The notes below the pieces were generated by a model. The model was not told where the DNA came from, did not search any database, and saw only the letters and a list, made by a program, of their open reading frames with translations. The position numbers and the translations under genes are program-made. From contig WUUP01000001.1 of NCBI GenBank assembly GCA_009833045.1, positions 1,058,100 through 1,122,099 on the forward strand: DNA of 64,000 bases. The letters are read 5' to 3'. Within the stretch, counting starts at the first letter, position 1, and every line of letters begins with the position of its first letter. This stretch comes from Saprospirales bacterium GYS_P2D. Lineage in GTDB: Bacteria > Bacteroidota > Bacteroidia > Chitinophagales > Saprospiraceae. Of the stretch, positions 63,248 to 64,000 are shown piece after piece.

Positions 63248-64000
63248 ATGAAAAAATTAGCACAATTAGTTTTGGCAGGTATCGTGGGAGGCTGTTTCGC
63301 TTTTGGAGCCTTCAAGTTTTTTGACAAAAACACGGTGATCTACGAGCAGATCCCCGCACAGCGATATGATACCAGCGTCAGTTCATCAGGGACTGCAGAT
63401 ATCTCTACTAATTTCATCCGAGCTGCCGAAAAAGCAAATCCCGCAGTAGTACACATCAAGGCGCAAAACAAAGCCTATGTCAACTATCAGCAGGGTAGAA
63501 ATTCTTATGACCCATTAGAAGATTTTTGGGGCCTACGCAGACGCTCGACCAGAGAGCAGCCACAGGCAGGTACAGGATCTGGCGTACTCATCTCTCGAGA
63601 TGGCTATATCGTGACTAATAATCACGTAGTAGGATTCGCTGACTATCTCGAGGTCGTCATGGAAGATGGACAGACCTACGAAGCTCAAAAAATAGGAACT
63701 GACCCAAGTACCGACCTCGCAGTCATCAAGATAGAGGGCGAAGGAAAAAATTTACCATATTTAGACTTCTCTGACTCTGATAGACTCAAAGTCGGGGAAT
63801 GGGTAGTAGCCGTAGGTAATCCTTTTAACCTGACGTCCACTGTGACAGCGGGTATCATCAGTGCGATGGGCCGTGATCTTGACATCATTCAAAATCAAAA
63901 ATCTATAGAAGAATTCATCCAAACCGACGCAGTGGTCAATCCTGGCAACAGTGGTGGCGCTCTCGTCAATACGAATGGAGATCTCATCGGTATCAATACC
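63248..64000 (+). CDS. HtrA/DegP-type serine protease, C-terminus beyond window
   Basis: An ATG at 63248 opens 251 codons that run off the window edge. A membrane anchor or signal segment (LAQLVLAGIVGGCFAFGAF) precedes a linker and the trypsin-like domain. The catalytic triad is complete: His126 in IVTNNHVVGF, Asp156 in PSTDLAVIKI and Ser235 in VNPGNSGGAL. An Arg-rich loop (LRRRSTREQPQ, about 96-106) lies just before the protease fold. PDZ domains, normally downstream, are not visible. It is a periplasmic quality-control protease or chaperone. Confidence 0.94.
   Translation, partial: MKKLAQLVLAGIVGGCFAFGAFKFFDKNTVIYEQIPAQRYDTSVSSSGTADISTNFIRAAEKANPAVVHIKAQNKAYVNYQQGRNSYDPLEDFWGLRRRSTREQPQAGTGSGVLISRDGYIVTNNHVVGFADYLEVVMEDGQTYEAQKIGTDPSTDLAVIKIEGEGKNLPYLDFSDSDRLKVGEWVVAVGNPFNLTSTVTAGIISAMGRDLDIIQNQKSIEEFIQTDAVVNPGNSGGALVNTNGDLIGINT

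Overview
The window comes from a member of the phylum Bacteroidota, most probably a Saprospiria-like lineage (the class is inference). The evidence is two kinds of type IX secretion C-terminal sorting domain, a LytTR response regulator with a LytS-type kinase, a Bacteroidota-type II-C Cas9, promoter matches to the phylum's -33 TTTG / -7 TAnnTTTG consensus, and a group II GGGP-synthase homologue. No rRNA, insertion sequence, integrase or prophage is visible. Most of the window is ordinary chromosome, with A+T-richer islands at 0-4.6 kb, 28-31.6 kb and 38-45.7 kb.

Layout. 1-4.6 kb: two divergent surface-protein genes, one a truncated MopE-repeat protein with perfect 138-bp repeats, the other a large GIGT-motif fibre-like protein with a type A sorting domain. 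4.7-9.6 kb: purine phosphorylase, uvrA and an HI0933-family flavoprotein, closely spaced. 9.6-13.2 kb: a LytTR/LytS two-component pair and an M43-like metalloprotease. 13.3-26.1 kb: an eleven-gene minus-strand run (thrS, metG, paiB-like, a DUF4105/glycosidase fusion, panC, panD, a flippase-like protein, rfaE2, a Nif3-family protein, a CdsZ-like protein and a TPR protein) with several ATGA overlaps. 26.4-37.4 kb: a solitary Pycsar-type membrane protein, a lamin-tail protein, two tandemly duplicated type B sorting proteins, uvrB, a HigA antitoxin without a toxin, YceI, a PDZ protein with its own internal repeats, a TonB-C-like protein and an FKBP isomerase.

37.5-45.8 kb: tRNA-Gln followed by a complete type II-C CRISPR-Cas locus. 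It has a divergent tracrRNA just upstream of cas9, then cas9-cas1-cas2, then 26 repeats of 47 bp with 25 spacers. The anti-repeat shows that functional crRNAs read from the minus strand, towards cas2. The array has two duplicated spacers and three copies of a one-base repeat variant. Two spacers would encode glycine-rich GIG motifs of the kind found in phage tail fibres and in the host's own fibre-like protein at 1.5-4.6 kb.

45.8-64 kb: an IPTL-CTERM protein, membrane proteins and lipoproteins, an AraC regulator, a GGGP synthase-rsgA-ribA operon ending in a tiny membrane protein, a polysaccharide flippase, an M42 peptidase, a probable dispersed repeat, a DCoH-like dehydratase, a ThuA lipoprotein, a GNAT enzyme, an SPFH lipoprotein with a small membrane partner, and the start of an HtrA/DegP protease cut by the window edge. 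Three small protein genes (45-54 aa) at 47.7, 54.7 and 61.9 kb are annotated from the sequence.

The best candidates for something new are the DUF4105-glycosidase fusion, the repeat-bearing PDZ protein, and the link between the spacers and fibre-type genes. The CRISPR locus itself is complete but of a known type.
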